A stretch of DNA of 21,763 nt from Oscillospiraceae bacterium (lineage in GTDB: Bacteria > Bacillota > Clostridia > Oscillospirales > Oscillospiraceae): positions 1-21,763 of the forward strand of contig CADCLH010000005.1 in the NCBI GenBank assembly GCA_902802215.1. The letters are read 5' to 3'. This document shows, piece by piece, positions 6,315 through 14,012 of the stretch. The translations under genes and the position numbers were made by a program. A model generated the notes under the pieces. The model had not been told where the DNA came from. It did no database searches and saw nothing but the letters and a program-made list of their open reading frames with translations. Position 1 is the stretch's first letter. Every line of letters starts with the position of its first letter.

Positions 6315-7160
6315 ATGAAACACTATGCCATCGGCCTGTACGAAAAGGCCATGCCGCCGGGGCTGAGCTGGCGGGAAAAGCTGTGCTTCGCAAAGGAGGC
6401 CGGCTACGACTACGTGGAGATCAGCATCGACGAAAAGGACGACAAGCTCGCGCGTCTGGACTGGAGCCGGGAGGAGAGGCTGGAGCTTGTGCGCACCATG
6501 TCGGAGGTCGGCCTGCCGATCCGCAGCATGTGCCTGTCCGGCCACCGCAAATACCCCCTCGGCGCGACGGACCCCTTGGTGCGCGCGCGGGGCATGGAGA
6601 TCATGGAGAAGGCCGTCGTCCTGGCCGACGACCTCGGCATCCGCACCATCCAGCTCGCGGGCTACGACGTCTACTACGAGCCCGGCAGCAAAGAGACCCG
6701 GGAGCTGTTCCTCGAAAACCTCAAAAAGGCCGCAGAGATGGCCGCGGTCTACGGGATCGTGCTCGGCTTCGAGACCATGGAGACCGACTTCATGAACACG
6801 GTCTGGAAGTCCATGTACTATGTCGACGCGGTCGGCAGCCCGTATCTCGGCGTCTACCCCGACCTCGGCAACCTCACCAACGCGGCCCTGTCCTCCGGCG
6901 GCAGCGTGACCGGCGATCTCTTCTCCGGGCGGGGGCACATCTTCGCCCTGCACCTGAAGGAGACCGTGCCCGGCGTCTTCCGCGAGGTCCCCTTCCTGAC
7001 CGGCCACGTCGACTTCGAGACCGGCATCGCCATGGCCTGGGGCCTCGGCATCCGCCGCTTCGTCACGGAGATGTGGTACGTCGGCAATGACGACACCTGG
7101 GCCGACGACATCCGCTTCGCCTGCCGGAGCATGCGGGAGATTCTGGACAGGCAGCAGTAA
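6315..7160 (+). CDS. ulaE: L-xylulose-5-phosphate 3-epimerase (L-ribulose-5-phosphate 3-epimerase)
   Basis: This 281-residue TIM-barrel epimerase closely follows E. coli UlaE/SgbU (284). Shared segments include LGIYEKA-like IGLYEKAMPPG, RLDWSREERL, SMCLSGHRKYPLG and TIQLAGYDVYY. The four metal ligands expected in the family are Glu153 (GFETME), Asp183 (YPDLGN), His213 (FALHLKET) and Glu252 (VTEMWY). It interconverts L-xylulose 5-phosphate and L-ribulose 5-phosphate in the ascorbate pathway. The start ATG has GAAGGGA seven bases upstream. It is the first gene of the plus-strand operon, divergent from ulaG. The UlaE assignment, rather than the related SgbU, is favoured by the UlaG neighbour. 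Confidence 0.96.
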   Translation: MKHYAIGLYEKAMPPGLSWREKLCFAKEAGYDYVEISIDEKDDKLARLDWSREERLELVRTMSEVGLPIRSMCLSGHRKYPLGATDPLVRARGMEIMEKAVVLADDLGIRTIQLAGYDVYYEPGSKETRELFLENLKKAAEMAAVYGIVLGFETMETDFMNTVWKSMYYVDAVGSPYLGVYPDLGNLTNAALSSGGSVTGDLFSGRGHIFALHLKETVPGVFREVPFLTGHVDFETGIAMAWGLGIRRFVTEMWYVGNDDTWADDIRFACRSMREILDRQQ

Positions 7161-7164
7161 AGGG

Positions 7165-7230
7165 CTTCCCCTCGAGGGGGAAGGCACACGTTGAATCCCG
7201 AACTCAAATTGATTTGCCGCCACAGGCGGC
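7165..7230 (+). other. Two hairpins between ulaE and the unknown gene
   Basis: CTTCCCC/GGGGAAG (7165-7171/7177-7183) and GCCGCC-aca-GGCGGC (7216-7230) lie in the 85-bp gap. Neither has a T-run. The second ends immediately before the GGAAAGGA ribosome site of the next gene, so it may affect translation start or shield the processed message. Confidence 0.4.
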
Positions 7231-7245
7231 GGAAAGGAAAGCGCT

Positions 7246-8307
7246 TTGAAAGTAGAAAAGAAGGTCCTGGGCAGGCTGCCCAAGTGTTACGCCACCGCTC
7301 CGCTCAGCTACAGGGGGAAGAACGGCTTCCTCATCTGCGCGGAAAAGGAGGGAAACTGCTTCCTCTTTGACGAGGACGGCGCCCTGCTCGAGAGCGTCTG
7401 GGAGGGCGAATGCGGGGTCATGACCCTGCTGCAGGTCCCCGGCTCGGACGGACAGTTCCTCTCCACCTACCGCTTCTACGGCCCCAACAACGCGACGCAG
7501 GCGTCCATCGTCATCAACACCCCCACCTGGAACGGGTGGGAGCGCCGCACCCTGGTCAACGCCCGCTACGTCCACCGCTTCGGCATCCTTCACCGCGGCG
7601 GCGTGAACTATCTGATCGTCTGCTGCCTCAAATCCGGCCATGAGTTCAAGGACGACTGGCGCTTCCCCGGCGCGGTCTACGGCGCGGTGCTGCCGAAGGA
7701 CCTGTCCGCCTTCAACGACGACAACCAGCTCGAGCTGAAGCTCATCCGGGGCGGCCTGCTCAAAAACCACGGCTTCTCCATGACGCAGTGGGGCGGACAC
7801 GACGCCGCCGTCGTCGGCGCCGAGGAGGGGACCTTCCTCTTTGAGCCGCCCATGCTCCCCGGCGCGGAGTGGACCGTCACGAAGCTGCTGGACATCCCGA
7901 CCAGCGACGCCGTGCTGCTGGACTTCGACGGTGACGGGAAGAAGGAGCTCGGCGTGATCTCCGACTTCCACGGCAACTCGCTGACGATCTACCACCTCAA
8001 CAGCGTGGGCCACTATGTCCCCCAGTGGAAGTTCCCGGCTCCCGAGAAGGACACCGAGATGCTCCACGCCACCTGGGCCGACACCATCCTCGGCAAGCCC
8101 ACCTGGGTCGTCGGCTGGCGCAAGGGCACGCGCGACACCGTCGCCATCACCTGGGACGCGGAGGCCGGCGCCTACCGCTATGACTATCTCGACCGCGGCG
8201 CCGGCTGCGCCAACGCCATGCACTTCGTCAACTCCAAGGGCCAGGACGTCGTCGTCGGCACCAACCGCGAGATCGACGAGATGGCCATGTACATCATCAC
8301 CGAATAA
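7246..8307 (+). CDS. Unrecognised 353-residue cytoplasmic protein, beta-propeller-like, in the ula operon
   Basis: I do not recognise a characterised family. No signal peptide or membrane segment is visible, so it should be cytoplasmic. Six spaced segments share a pattern of Gly, a hydrophobic pair, Val/Cys, Gly-like turn and a second hydrophobic strand: about 24-44, 118-131, 183-202, 225-251, 283-316 and 331-353. One of them contains LDFDGDGKKELGVIS (residues 225-239), the DxDxDG calcium loop of FG-GAP/VCBS propellers. The start is TTG 7246-7248, backed by AAAGGA eight bases upstream; no nearby in-frame ATG fits. It lies between ulaE and ulaF and ends 14 bp before ulaF, so a role in the same pathway is likely. 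It has no DxKxxD motif of the UlaD decarboxylase family. Catalytic, lactonase-like or sensory roles remain open. Confidence 0.85.
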   Translation: MKVEKKVLGRLPKCYATAPLSYRGKNGFLICAEKEGNCFLFDEDGALLESVWEGECGVMTLLQVPGSDGQFLSTYRFYGPNNATQASIVINTPTWNGWERRTLVNARYVHRFGILHRGGVNYLIVCCLKSGHEFKDDWRFPGAVYGAVLPKDLSAFNDDNQLELKLIRGGLLKNHGFSMTQWGGHDAAVVGAEEGTFLFEPPMLPGAEWTVTKLLDIPTSDAVLLDFDGDGKKELGVISDFHGNSLTIYHLNSVGHYVPQWKFPAPEKDTEMLHATWADTILGKPTWVVGWRKGTRDTVAITWDAEAGAYRYDYLDRGAGCANAMHFVNSKGQDVVVGTNREIDEMAMYIITE

Positions 8308-8321
8308 AGGAGGACGCTGCG

Positions 8322-9020
8322 ATGCTCGAGGAACTGAAGAAAAAAGTCTATGAGGCCAATATGGAGCTGCCCCGCCGCGGCCTCGTCACCTACACCTGGG
8401 GCAACGTCAGCGGCATCGACCGCGAGAAGGGCCTGTTCGTCATCAAGCCCTCCGGCGTGGAGTACGACGAGCTCAGGCCCGAGGATCTGGTGGTCATGGA
8501 CCTCAGCGGCAACAAGGTCGAGGGCGAGCTGAACCCCTCCTCCGACACCAAGACCCATCTGGTGCTCTACAACGCCTTCCCGCAGCTCGGCGGCATCGTC
8601 CACACCCACAGCCCCCACGCCGTCGGCTGGGCCCAGGCCGGGGAGGACATCCCCTGCTTCGGCACCACCCACGCCGACTACTTCTACGGCCCGGTCCCCT
8701 GCGCGCGCCACCTGACGAAGGAGGAGCTGGACGAGGGCTATGAACTCAACACCGGCAACGTCATCGTCGAGACCTTCCAGAAACGCGGCATCGACCCCGT
8801 CGCCGTGCCCGCCGTCATCTGCCACAGCCACGGCCCCTTCGCCTGGGGCAAGGACGCGGCCCAGGCCGTCTACCACGCGGTCGTGCTCGAGGAGGTCGCG
8901 AAGATGGCCATGTTCACCCGCCAGGTGCGCCGCGATACCCCGCCGGCGCCCCAGCATATCCAGGACAAGCACTACCTGCGCAAGCATGGCCCCAACGCCT
9001 ACTACGGCCAGAAGAAGTAA
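8322..9020 (+). CDS. ulaF: L-ribulose-5-phosphate 4-epimerase
   Basis: This 232-residue class II aldolase-fold protein aligns end to end with E. coli AraD/UlaF (about 230). Metal and catalytic residues are in place: Asp75 in NPSSDTKTH, His94 and His96 in GIVHTHS, Asp119 in THADYFYG, His170 in CHSHGPFAWG, and the C-terminal DKHYLRKHGPNAYYGQ. It converts L-ribulose 5-phosphate to D-xylulose 5-phosphate. AraD, UlaF and SgbE are paralogues with the same reaction; UlaF is chosen because of UlaG and UlaE beside it and because no arabinose genes are present. AAAGGAGG lies eight bases before the ATG. Confidence 0.94.
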   Translation: MLEELKKKVYEANMELPRRGLVTYTWGNVSGIDREKGLFVIKPSGVEYDELRPEDLVVMDLSGNKVEGELNPSSDTKTHLVLYNAFPQLGGIVHTHSPHAVGWAQAGEDIPCFGTTHADYFYGPVPCARHLTKEELDEGYELNTGNVIVETFQKRGIDPVAVPAVICHSHGPFAWGKDAAQAVYHAVVLEEVAKMAMFTRQVRRDTPPAPQHIQDKHYLRKHGPNAYYGQKK

Positions 9021-9023
9021 GGC

Positions 9024-9596
9024 ATGAGCGAGAAGGAAAAGCCCCAGTACCGGGCGAGCTTCGTGTTCACCGACGAGATCCTGCGGGACTTCGAGGCGCT
9101 CTATCTCGAGAAGAAAAAGCTCTCCCCGACGGCGCGCGTCGTGCTCGGCCTGCTGGGCGCTCTCGGCGCGGGCTACTTCGGCTGGATGCTCTGGCGCGAG
9201 GGCGTGCAGTTCACGCGCATCGGCTACCTGCTGATCTGCTCGGTGCTGCTCGTGCTGGCCTTTGCGAGCGGGAAGAAGCGCCCGGACGACACGATACGCA
9301 AGTACCGCGCGTCCTACCTGAACAAGCGGGCGACCTACAGCTTCGGCTCCGACGCGCTGGAGATGAAGCTCGAGGGGCAGAAGAGCTACGCCCGCAGCAA
9401 GTACGGCGAGGTCTACGGCCTGTTCGACACCGCGCTCTGCTTCTACATCTTCGTCAAGGGCAGGGCCTACTACATCCTGCCGAAGGATGCCGTCGCCGGG
9501 GGCGAGAGCGAGGAGCTGCAAAAGTTCCTGCAAAAAAAGTGCAAAAAGCATTTCCAGCATTTTGATCTTACCGAAGGAAAAGGAGAATGCGCATGA
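9024..9596 (+). CDS. Small membrane protein, YcxB-like
   Basis: The 190 residues begin with a charged N-terminus, followed by two hydrophobic helices at about 38-57 and 65-83, then a soluble C-terminal domain of about 100 residues. The layout and the segment RASYLNKRATYSFGSDALEMK through ALCFYIFVKGRAYYILPKDA resemble the YcxB-like domain, whose function is unknown. It follows ulaF by 3 bp with only a weak AAGG site and overlaps the transketolase start by 4 bp as ATGA, so it is probably translationally coupled to both. Its link to pentose-phosphate metabolism is only positional; it may be an unrelated passenger. Confidence 0.8.
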   Translation: MSEKEKPQYRASFVFTDEILRDFEALYLEKKKLSPTARVVLGLLGALGAGYFGWMLWREGVQFTRIGYLLICSVLLVLAFASGKKRPDDTIRKYRASYLNKRATYSFGSDALEMKLEGQKSYARSKYGEVYGLFDTALCFYIFVKGRAYYILPKDAVAGGESEELQKFLQKKCKKHFQHFDLTEGKGECA

Positions 9597-10438
9597 CAGC
9601 AAACGAGAAAAAAGAACTGGGCATCCTGGCCTGCAAGGTCCGCATGGGCGTCGTCACCGCGACCCACGCGGCCAAGTCCGGCCACCCGGGCGGCAGCCTC
9701 TCCGCCGCCGACCTGTTTACCTATCTCTATTTTAAGGAGATGAACATCGATCCGGCCAATCCCGCCTGGGCCGACCGCGACCGCTTCGTCCTCTCCAAGG
9801 GCCACACCGCGCCCGGCCTGTACGCGGTCCTGGCGCTGCGCGGCTTCTTCCCGGTCGAGGAGCTCACGACCCTGCGCCACATCGGCAGCCGCCTCCAGGG
9901 CCACCCCAACATGAACGAGACCCCGGGCGTGGACATGTCCACCGGCTCGCTCGGCCAGGGCGTCTCCTGCGCCGCGGGCATGGCGCTGTCGGCCAGGTAT
10001 CAGAAGAAGGACCTGCGGGTCTACACCCTGCTGGGCGACGGCGAGATCGAGGAGGGCCAGGTCTGGGAGGCGCTGATGTTCGCCCACCAGCACAAGCTGG
10101 ACAACCTCTGCGTCATCGTCGACAACAACGGCCTTCAGATCGACGGCCGCATCGAGGACGTCATGAGCCCCTATCCCATCGTGGACAAGCTCGCCGCCTT
10201 CGGCTTCGAGGTCACGGAGATCGACGGCAGCGACTTTGAGCAGATGGAGGCCGCCTTCGCCAAGGCAAGGCAGACCAAAGGTGTGCCCAGCGCCATCGTG
10301 ATGAAGACCACCAAGGGCAAGGGCGTCAGCTTCATGGAGGGCAAGGCCGGCTGGCACGGCAAGGCCCCCAACGACGAGGAATACGCGATCGCAATGAACG
10401 AGCTCAACGCCGCACTGGCAGAATGGGAGGCGAAGTAA
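9593..10438 (+). CDS. Transketolase, N-terminal (TPP-binding) subunit
   Basis: This 281-residue protein equals the N-terminal half of transketolase. The motif ATHAAKSGHPGGSLSAAD carries the substrate-site His, and the diphosphate/metal motif runs from GDGEIEEGQVWEA to VDNNG. Start ATG 9593 is preferred over ATG 9587 because GGAG is seven bases from the former and only one from the latter. The ATG overlaps the upstream stop as ATGA. The C-terminal half is encoded immediately downstream. Split transketolases are common in Firmicutes and archaea. The enzyme moves two-carbon units between pentose, hexose and triose phosphates and would accept the D-xylulose 5-phosphate made by UlaF. Confidence 0.95.
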   Translation: MTANEKKELGILACKVRMGVVTATHAAKSGHPGGSLSAADLFTYLYFKEMNIDPANPAWADRDRFVLSKGHTAPGLYAVLALRGFFPVEELTTLRHIGSRLQGHPNMNETPGVDMSTGSLGQGVSCAAGMALSARYQKKDLRVYTLLGDGEIEEGQVWEALMFAHQHKLDNLCVIVDNNGLQIDGRIEDVMSPYPIVDKLAAFGFEVTEIDGSDFEQMEAAFAKARQTKGVPSAIVMKTTKGKGVSFMEGKAGWHGKAPNDEEYAIAMNELNAALAEWEAK

Positions 10439-10439
10439 G

Positions 10440-11378
10440 ATGGCAGAACTGAAAAAGATCGCGACCCGCGACAGCTACGGCAACGCGCTGGCCGAGCTCG
10501 GCAGGGAGCATGAGGACGTCATCGTCTTCGACGCCGACCTCTCCGGGGCGACCAAGACCTCCGTGTTCAAAAAGGCCTTCCCCGACCGCCACTTCAACTG
10601 CGGCATCGCCGAGGGCAACATGCTGGCCGTGGCCGCGGGCGCCGCGGCGATGGGGCTCGTGCCCTTCGCGTCCACCTTCGCGATGTTCGCCGCCGGGCGC
10701 GCCTTCGAGCAGGTGCGCAACTCCATCGGCTACCCGCATCTGAACGTCAAGATCGGCGCCACCCACGGCGGGATCTCCGTCGGCGAGGACGGCGCGTCCC
10801 ACCAGTGCTGCGAGGACTTCGCGACCATGCGCTCCATCCCGGGCATGGTGGTGCTCTGCCCCTCCGACGATATTGAGGCAAAGGCCGCCGTTAAAGCCGC
10901 CTACGAGCACAAGGGCCCCGTGTACATGCGCTTCGGGCGTCTGGCCGTCCCCGTGTTCCACGAGGAGGGCATGGCGTTCGAGATCGGCAAGGGCGAGGTC
11001 CTGCGCGACGGCAGGGACGTCGCGATCCTGGCCACCGGCCTGATGAGCTATGAGGCGCTCAAGGCCGCCGAGGCCCTGAAAGAGAAGGGGATTGACGCGC
11101 GCGTCATCAACCTCTGCACCATCAAGCCCCTTGACGAGGAGCTGGTGCTCCGCGCCGCCGCCGAGTGCGGAAAGGTCATCACCTGCGAGGAGCACTCCGT
11201 CATCGGCGGTCTGGGCGAGGCGGTCTGCGCCCTGCTCAGCGAGAAGTGCCCGACCCCGGTACGCCGCATCGGCGTCAACGACGAGTTCGGCCACTCCGGA
11301 CCCGCGGGAGCGCTGCTCGAGCAGTTCGGGCTCTGCGCCGCGCACATCGTCGAGGTCGCCGAGGACTTCTGCAAATAA
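10440..11378 (+). CDS. Transketolase, C-terminal (pyrimidine-binding) subunit
   Basis: This 312-residue protein matches the central and C-terminal domains of transketolase. It has the pyrimidine-domain start TRDSYGNALAELG, the catalytic glutamate in NCGIAEGNMLAVAAG, FASTFAMFAAGRAFEQVRNS, the conserved THGGISVGEDGASHQCCED and the transketolase C domain from about residue 190. It starts one base after the stop of the N-terminal subunit, with GGGAGG nine bases upstream, fitting equal production of two subunits of one enzyme. A 12-bp terminator follows directly. DXP synthase or pyruvate dehydrogenase E1-beta share the fold, but the paired N-terminal gene and motifs favour transketolase. Confidence 0.95.
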   Translation: MAELKKIATRDSYGNALAELGREHEDVIVFDADLSGATKTSVFKKAFPDRHFNCGIAEGNMLAVAAGAAAMGLVPFASTFAMFAAGRAFEQVRNSIGYPHLNVKIGATHGGISVGEDGASHQCCEDFATMRSIPGMVVLCPSDDIEAKAAVKAAYEHKGPVYMRFGRLAVPVFHEEGMAFEIGKGEVLRDGRDVAILATGLMSYEALKAAEALKEKGIDARVINLCTIKPLDEELVLRAAAECGKVITCEEHSVIGGLGEAVCALLSEKCPTPVRRIGVNDEFGHSGPAGALLEQFGLCAAHIVEVAEDFCK

Positions 11379-11392
11379 GCGAAAGACAGCGC

Positions 11393-11427
11393 AAAATCGG
11401 GAGGCCCCGGAGGACCTCCCGATTTTT
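11393..11427 (+). terminator. Intrinsic terminator of the ulaE-transketolase operon
   Basis: A 12-bp perfect stem, AAAATCGGGAGG (11393-11404) with CCTCCCGATTTT (11415-11426), closes a 10-nt loop and ends in five T. It lies 15 bp after the transketolase stop. The left arm begins AAAA, so it can also act on the minus strand. Confidence 0.88.
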
Positions 11428-11444
11428 CCGGAAAAAAGCAGAAG

Positions 11445-11490
11445 AAAAGCGCCGTTTTCAAGCAGTTTTTGCTTGAAAACGGCGCTTTTT
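11445..11490. terminator. Very strong bidirectional terminator between convergent operons
   Basis: A 20-bp perfect stem (11445-11464 with 11470-11489) closes a 5-nt loop GTTTT. The arm contains AAAAGCGCCGTTTTCAAGC, so T-runs flank it on both strands. It separates the plus-strand transketolase operon from the minus-strand glgP, which ends at 11509, and probably serves mainly glgP. Confidence 0.9.
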
Positions 11491-11508
11491 GATGTGCGGA
11501 TAAAAGCC

Positions 11509-13911
11509 TCAGCCGATGTGCCAGATCTCCTTCGCATACTGCGCGATGGCGCGGTCGGCGGCGAAGAAGCCGCTCTGCGCCGTGTTCATGACGGCCAAAC
11601 GCCCCCGCTCGGAGGGGTCGGCGATGCGCTCGTACAGGCGCTGCTGGCAGTCCACATAGGGACGGAAGTCCGCGGTCACCATGTAGGGGTCGCCGCCGAA
11701 GAGCAGGTTGGAGATCAGATCCGAATAGCTCTTGCCGTCGGCAAAGCCGTTCATGGCGTGCATGCAGACGCTGTACAGCTCGCGGTCGGCCTGGGCCATG
11801 CCGTTGGGATCGTAGCCGTGGGCGCGCCAGTGGGCGATCTCGTCGGTGTGCAGGCCGAAGAGGAACATGTTCTCGTCGCCCAGACGCTCGTACATCTCGA
11901 CGTTCGCGCCGTCGAGCGTGCCGATCGTCACCGCGCCGTTCATCATCAGCTTCATGCAGCCGGTGCCGGAGGCCTCCTTGCCGGCGGTGGAGATCTGCTC
12001 GGACACGTCGGCCGCGGGGATGATGGCCTCGGCCGCGCTGACGCGGTAGTTCTCCACGAAATAGACCTGGAGCTTATCCTTGCAGACGGGGTCGTTGTTG
12101 ACGTCGCTCGCCAGACTCAGCAGCAGCTCGATGATGCGCTTGGCGGCCTTGTAGCCCGCGGCGGCCTTGGCGCCGAAGACGTAGGTGCGCGGCACGAAGT
12201 CCATGTTCGGATCGTCGTGCAGGCGCTGCTGGAGGGCGATGATGTTCAGCGCGCACAGCAGCTGGCGTTTGTACTCGTGCAGACGCTTGACCTGCACGTC
12301 CATCAGCGCGTCGGTGTTGAGCGTGAAGCCGTCGTTGCGTTTGGCAAACTCGGCAAAGCGCAGCTTGTTGGCCTTCCTGATCTCGATCATCTGCGCGCGC
12401 ACGGTCTCGTCGTCGGCGAATTTGGCGAGCTTTGCCAGCTCCTCGGGCTTCGTGAGGTAGTCGTCGCCGCCGAGCAGCTCGGTCACGAGGCTGTGCAGGC
12501 CGGGGTTGATCTGGGCGAGCCAGCGGCGGTGGTCGATGCCGTTGGTGACGTGGGTGAAGCGCTCGGGCCAGACGGTGTAGATGTCATGGAACAGGTCGTT
12601 TTTGAGGATCTCGCCGTGCAGGCGGGACACGCCGTTGACCATGTAGCAGGAGGCGAGGCAGAGGTTTGCCATGTGCACCTGCCCGTCGCGGATGATGAGG
12701 TTGCGGCCGAGCCGGTCGCCCGCGCCGAACTTCACCGCCAGGAAGTCGCACCAGCGGCGGTTGATCTCGCACATGATCTCCCAGAGGCGGGGGAGAAGCT
12801 GCTGGAACAGCTCCTGCGGCCACTTCTCGAGCGCCTCGCTCATGACGGTGTGGTTGGTGTAGGCCACGGAATTCTTCACGAGCTCCCAGGCGTCGTCCCA
12901 GCCGAGGCCGTGCTCGTCCATGAAGATGCGCATCAGCTCGGGGATGATCATGGTGGGGTGGGTGTCGTTGATCTGGATGACGTGATGGCGGGAGAAGGAG
13001 CGGATGTCGCCCCAGCGGCGCATGTGCTTGCGCACGATGTCCTGCGCGGAGGCCGAGACGAAGAAGTACTGCTGCTTGAGACGCAGGAGCTTGCCCTCCT
13101 TGTGGCTGTCGGCCGGATAGAGGACCTTGGTGATGACCTCGACCATGGTGCGCTGCTCCATGCTCTGCACGTACTTGCCCTCGGAGAAGAGGTACATGTC
13201 CAGCGAGTCGGGGCTCTTGGCGTCCCAGAGGCGCAGGGTGTTGATGTTGGTGCCGCCGTAGCCCGCGATCAGCATGTCGCGCGGCAGCGCGATGACCGCG
13301 GTGTAGCCGGTATGCTCGGCGTGGTAGTGGCCGTAGCTGTCCCAGTGCGGGGAGATCTGACCGCCGAAGCGGACCTCGACCGCGTCCTCGTAGCGGGGGA
13401 TGAGCCAGCTCTCGGCGGAGGTGCGCCAGTTGTCGGCCACCTCGGTCTGTTTGCCGTCGACAAACTTCTGCTTGAAGATGCCGAGCTCGTAGCAGATGGA
13501 ATAGCCGGTGGCCGGGAGATCCTCGGTCGCCATGGAGTCCATGTAGCACGCGGCGAGACGGCCCAGGCCGCCGTTGCCGAGACCGGCGTCGGGCTCCTCT
13601 TCAAAAATGTCCGTGGCGTTGCGGCCCATATCCTCGAGCGCGCCGACGACCGCGTCGGCAATGCCGAGGTTGTAGGCGTTCTTCATCAGGCTGCGGCCCA
13701 TGAGAAACTCCATGGACATGTAGTGGACCTCTTTATCGCCCTTGCGGGTGCGGCTGACGGCCAGATAACGGCTCATCAGCTCACGGATGACAATGGCCGT
13801 GGCCTGAAAGATCTGGGTGTCGGTGGCCTCGGCGCTGGAGATGCTGAAGGCGGCGCAGAGCTTGTCTTCGATCGCGCTGCGGACCTCTTCACGGGAAATC
13901 TGACTAATCAT
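11509..13911 (-). CDS. glgP: Glycogen (alpha-glucan) phosphorylase
   Basis: The 800 residues are the usual GT35 length (B. subtilis 798, E. coli 815). Conserved blocks include YMSMEFLMGRSL, DAGLGNGGLGRLAACYMDSMA, INDTHPTM and the PLP-lysine block EASGTGCMKLMMNGA with the lysine at residue 654, then TIGTLDGANVEM. It splits alpha-1,4 bonds of glycogen with phosphate to give glucose 1-phosphate. The usual Asn two residues before the PLP lysine (GTGNMK) is Cys652 here. The start has GGCAGG six bases upstream. It lies after the glgC-glgD operon but behind a terminator, so it may be transcribed separately or by read-through. No convincing promoter is seen in the 40-bp gap. Confidence 0.97.
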   Translation of the reverse strand: MISQISREEVRSAIEDKLCAAFSISSAEATDTQIFQATAIVIRELMSRYLAVSRTRKGDKEVHYMSMEFLMGRSLMKNAYNLGIADAVVGALEDMGRNATDIFEEEPDAGLGNGGLGRLAACYMDSMATEDLPATGYSICYELGIFKQKFVDGKQTEVADNWRTSAESWLIPRYEDAVEVRFGGQISPHWDSYGHYHAEHTGYTAVIALPRDMLIAGYGGTNINTLRLWDAKSPDSLDMYLFSEGKYVQSMEQRTMVEVITKVLYPADSHKEGKLLRLKQQYFFVSASAQDIVRKHMRRWGDIRSFSRHHVIQINDTHPTMIIPELMRIFMDEHGLGWDDAWELVKNSVAYTNHTVMSEALEKWPQELFQQLLPRLWEIMCEINRRWCDFLAVKFGAGDRLGRNLIIRDGQVHMANLCLASCYMVNGVSRLHGEILKNDLFHDIYTVWPERFTHVTNGIDHRRWLAQINPGLHSLVTELLGGDDYLTKPEELAKLAKFADDETVRAQMIEIRKANKLRFAEFAKRNDGFTLNTDALMDVQVKRLHEYKRQLLCALNIIALQQRLHDDPNMDFVPRTYVFGAKAAAGYKAAKRIIELLLSLASDVNNDPVCKDKLQVYFVENYRVSAAEAIIPAADVSEQISTAGKEASGTGCMKLMMNGAVTIGTLDGANVEMYERLGDENMFLFGLHTDEIAHWRAHGYDPNGMAQADRELYSVCMHAMNGFADGKSYSDLISNLLFGGDPYMVTADFRPYVDCQQRLYERIADPSERGRLAVMNTAQSGFFAADRAIAQYAKEIWHIG

Positions 13912-13951
13912 AAGATACCTGCCTTATTGGAAGAATAGGGATCGCTCCCTC

Positions 13952-13991
13952 AAAAACCCGGTGCGCCGGACGCCGAGTCCGACGCACCGGG
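13952..13991 (-). terminator. Intrinsic terminator of the prs-pth-glgC-glgD operon
   Basis: A 15-bp stem with one mismatch, CCCGGTGCGCCGGAC (13957-13971) with GTCCGACGCACCGGG (13977-13991), has a 5-nt loop. It is followed on the minus strand by five T (13956-13952). It stands between glgD and glgP, whose start is only 41 bp further on. Confidence 0.85.
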
Positions 13992-14012
13992 CTTTGTTTG
14001 AAGGGGAAATGC

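Noticed and set aside
9587..9592. ATG at 9587 as the transketolase N-subunit start
   Set aside because: GGAG lies only one base upstream, too close; ATG 9593 has proper spacing and forms the ATGA overlap with the preceding stop.
11092..13938. Plus-strand open frame of 948 codons opposite glgP
   Set aside because: It crosses the transketolase end, two terminators and all of glgP; the sequence is antisense-type low complexity with no family-like motif.
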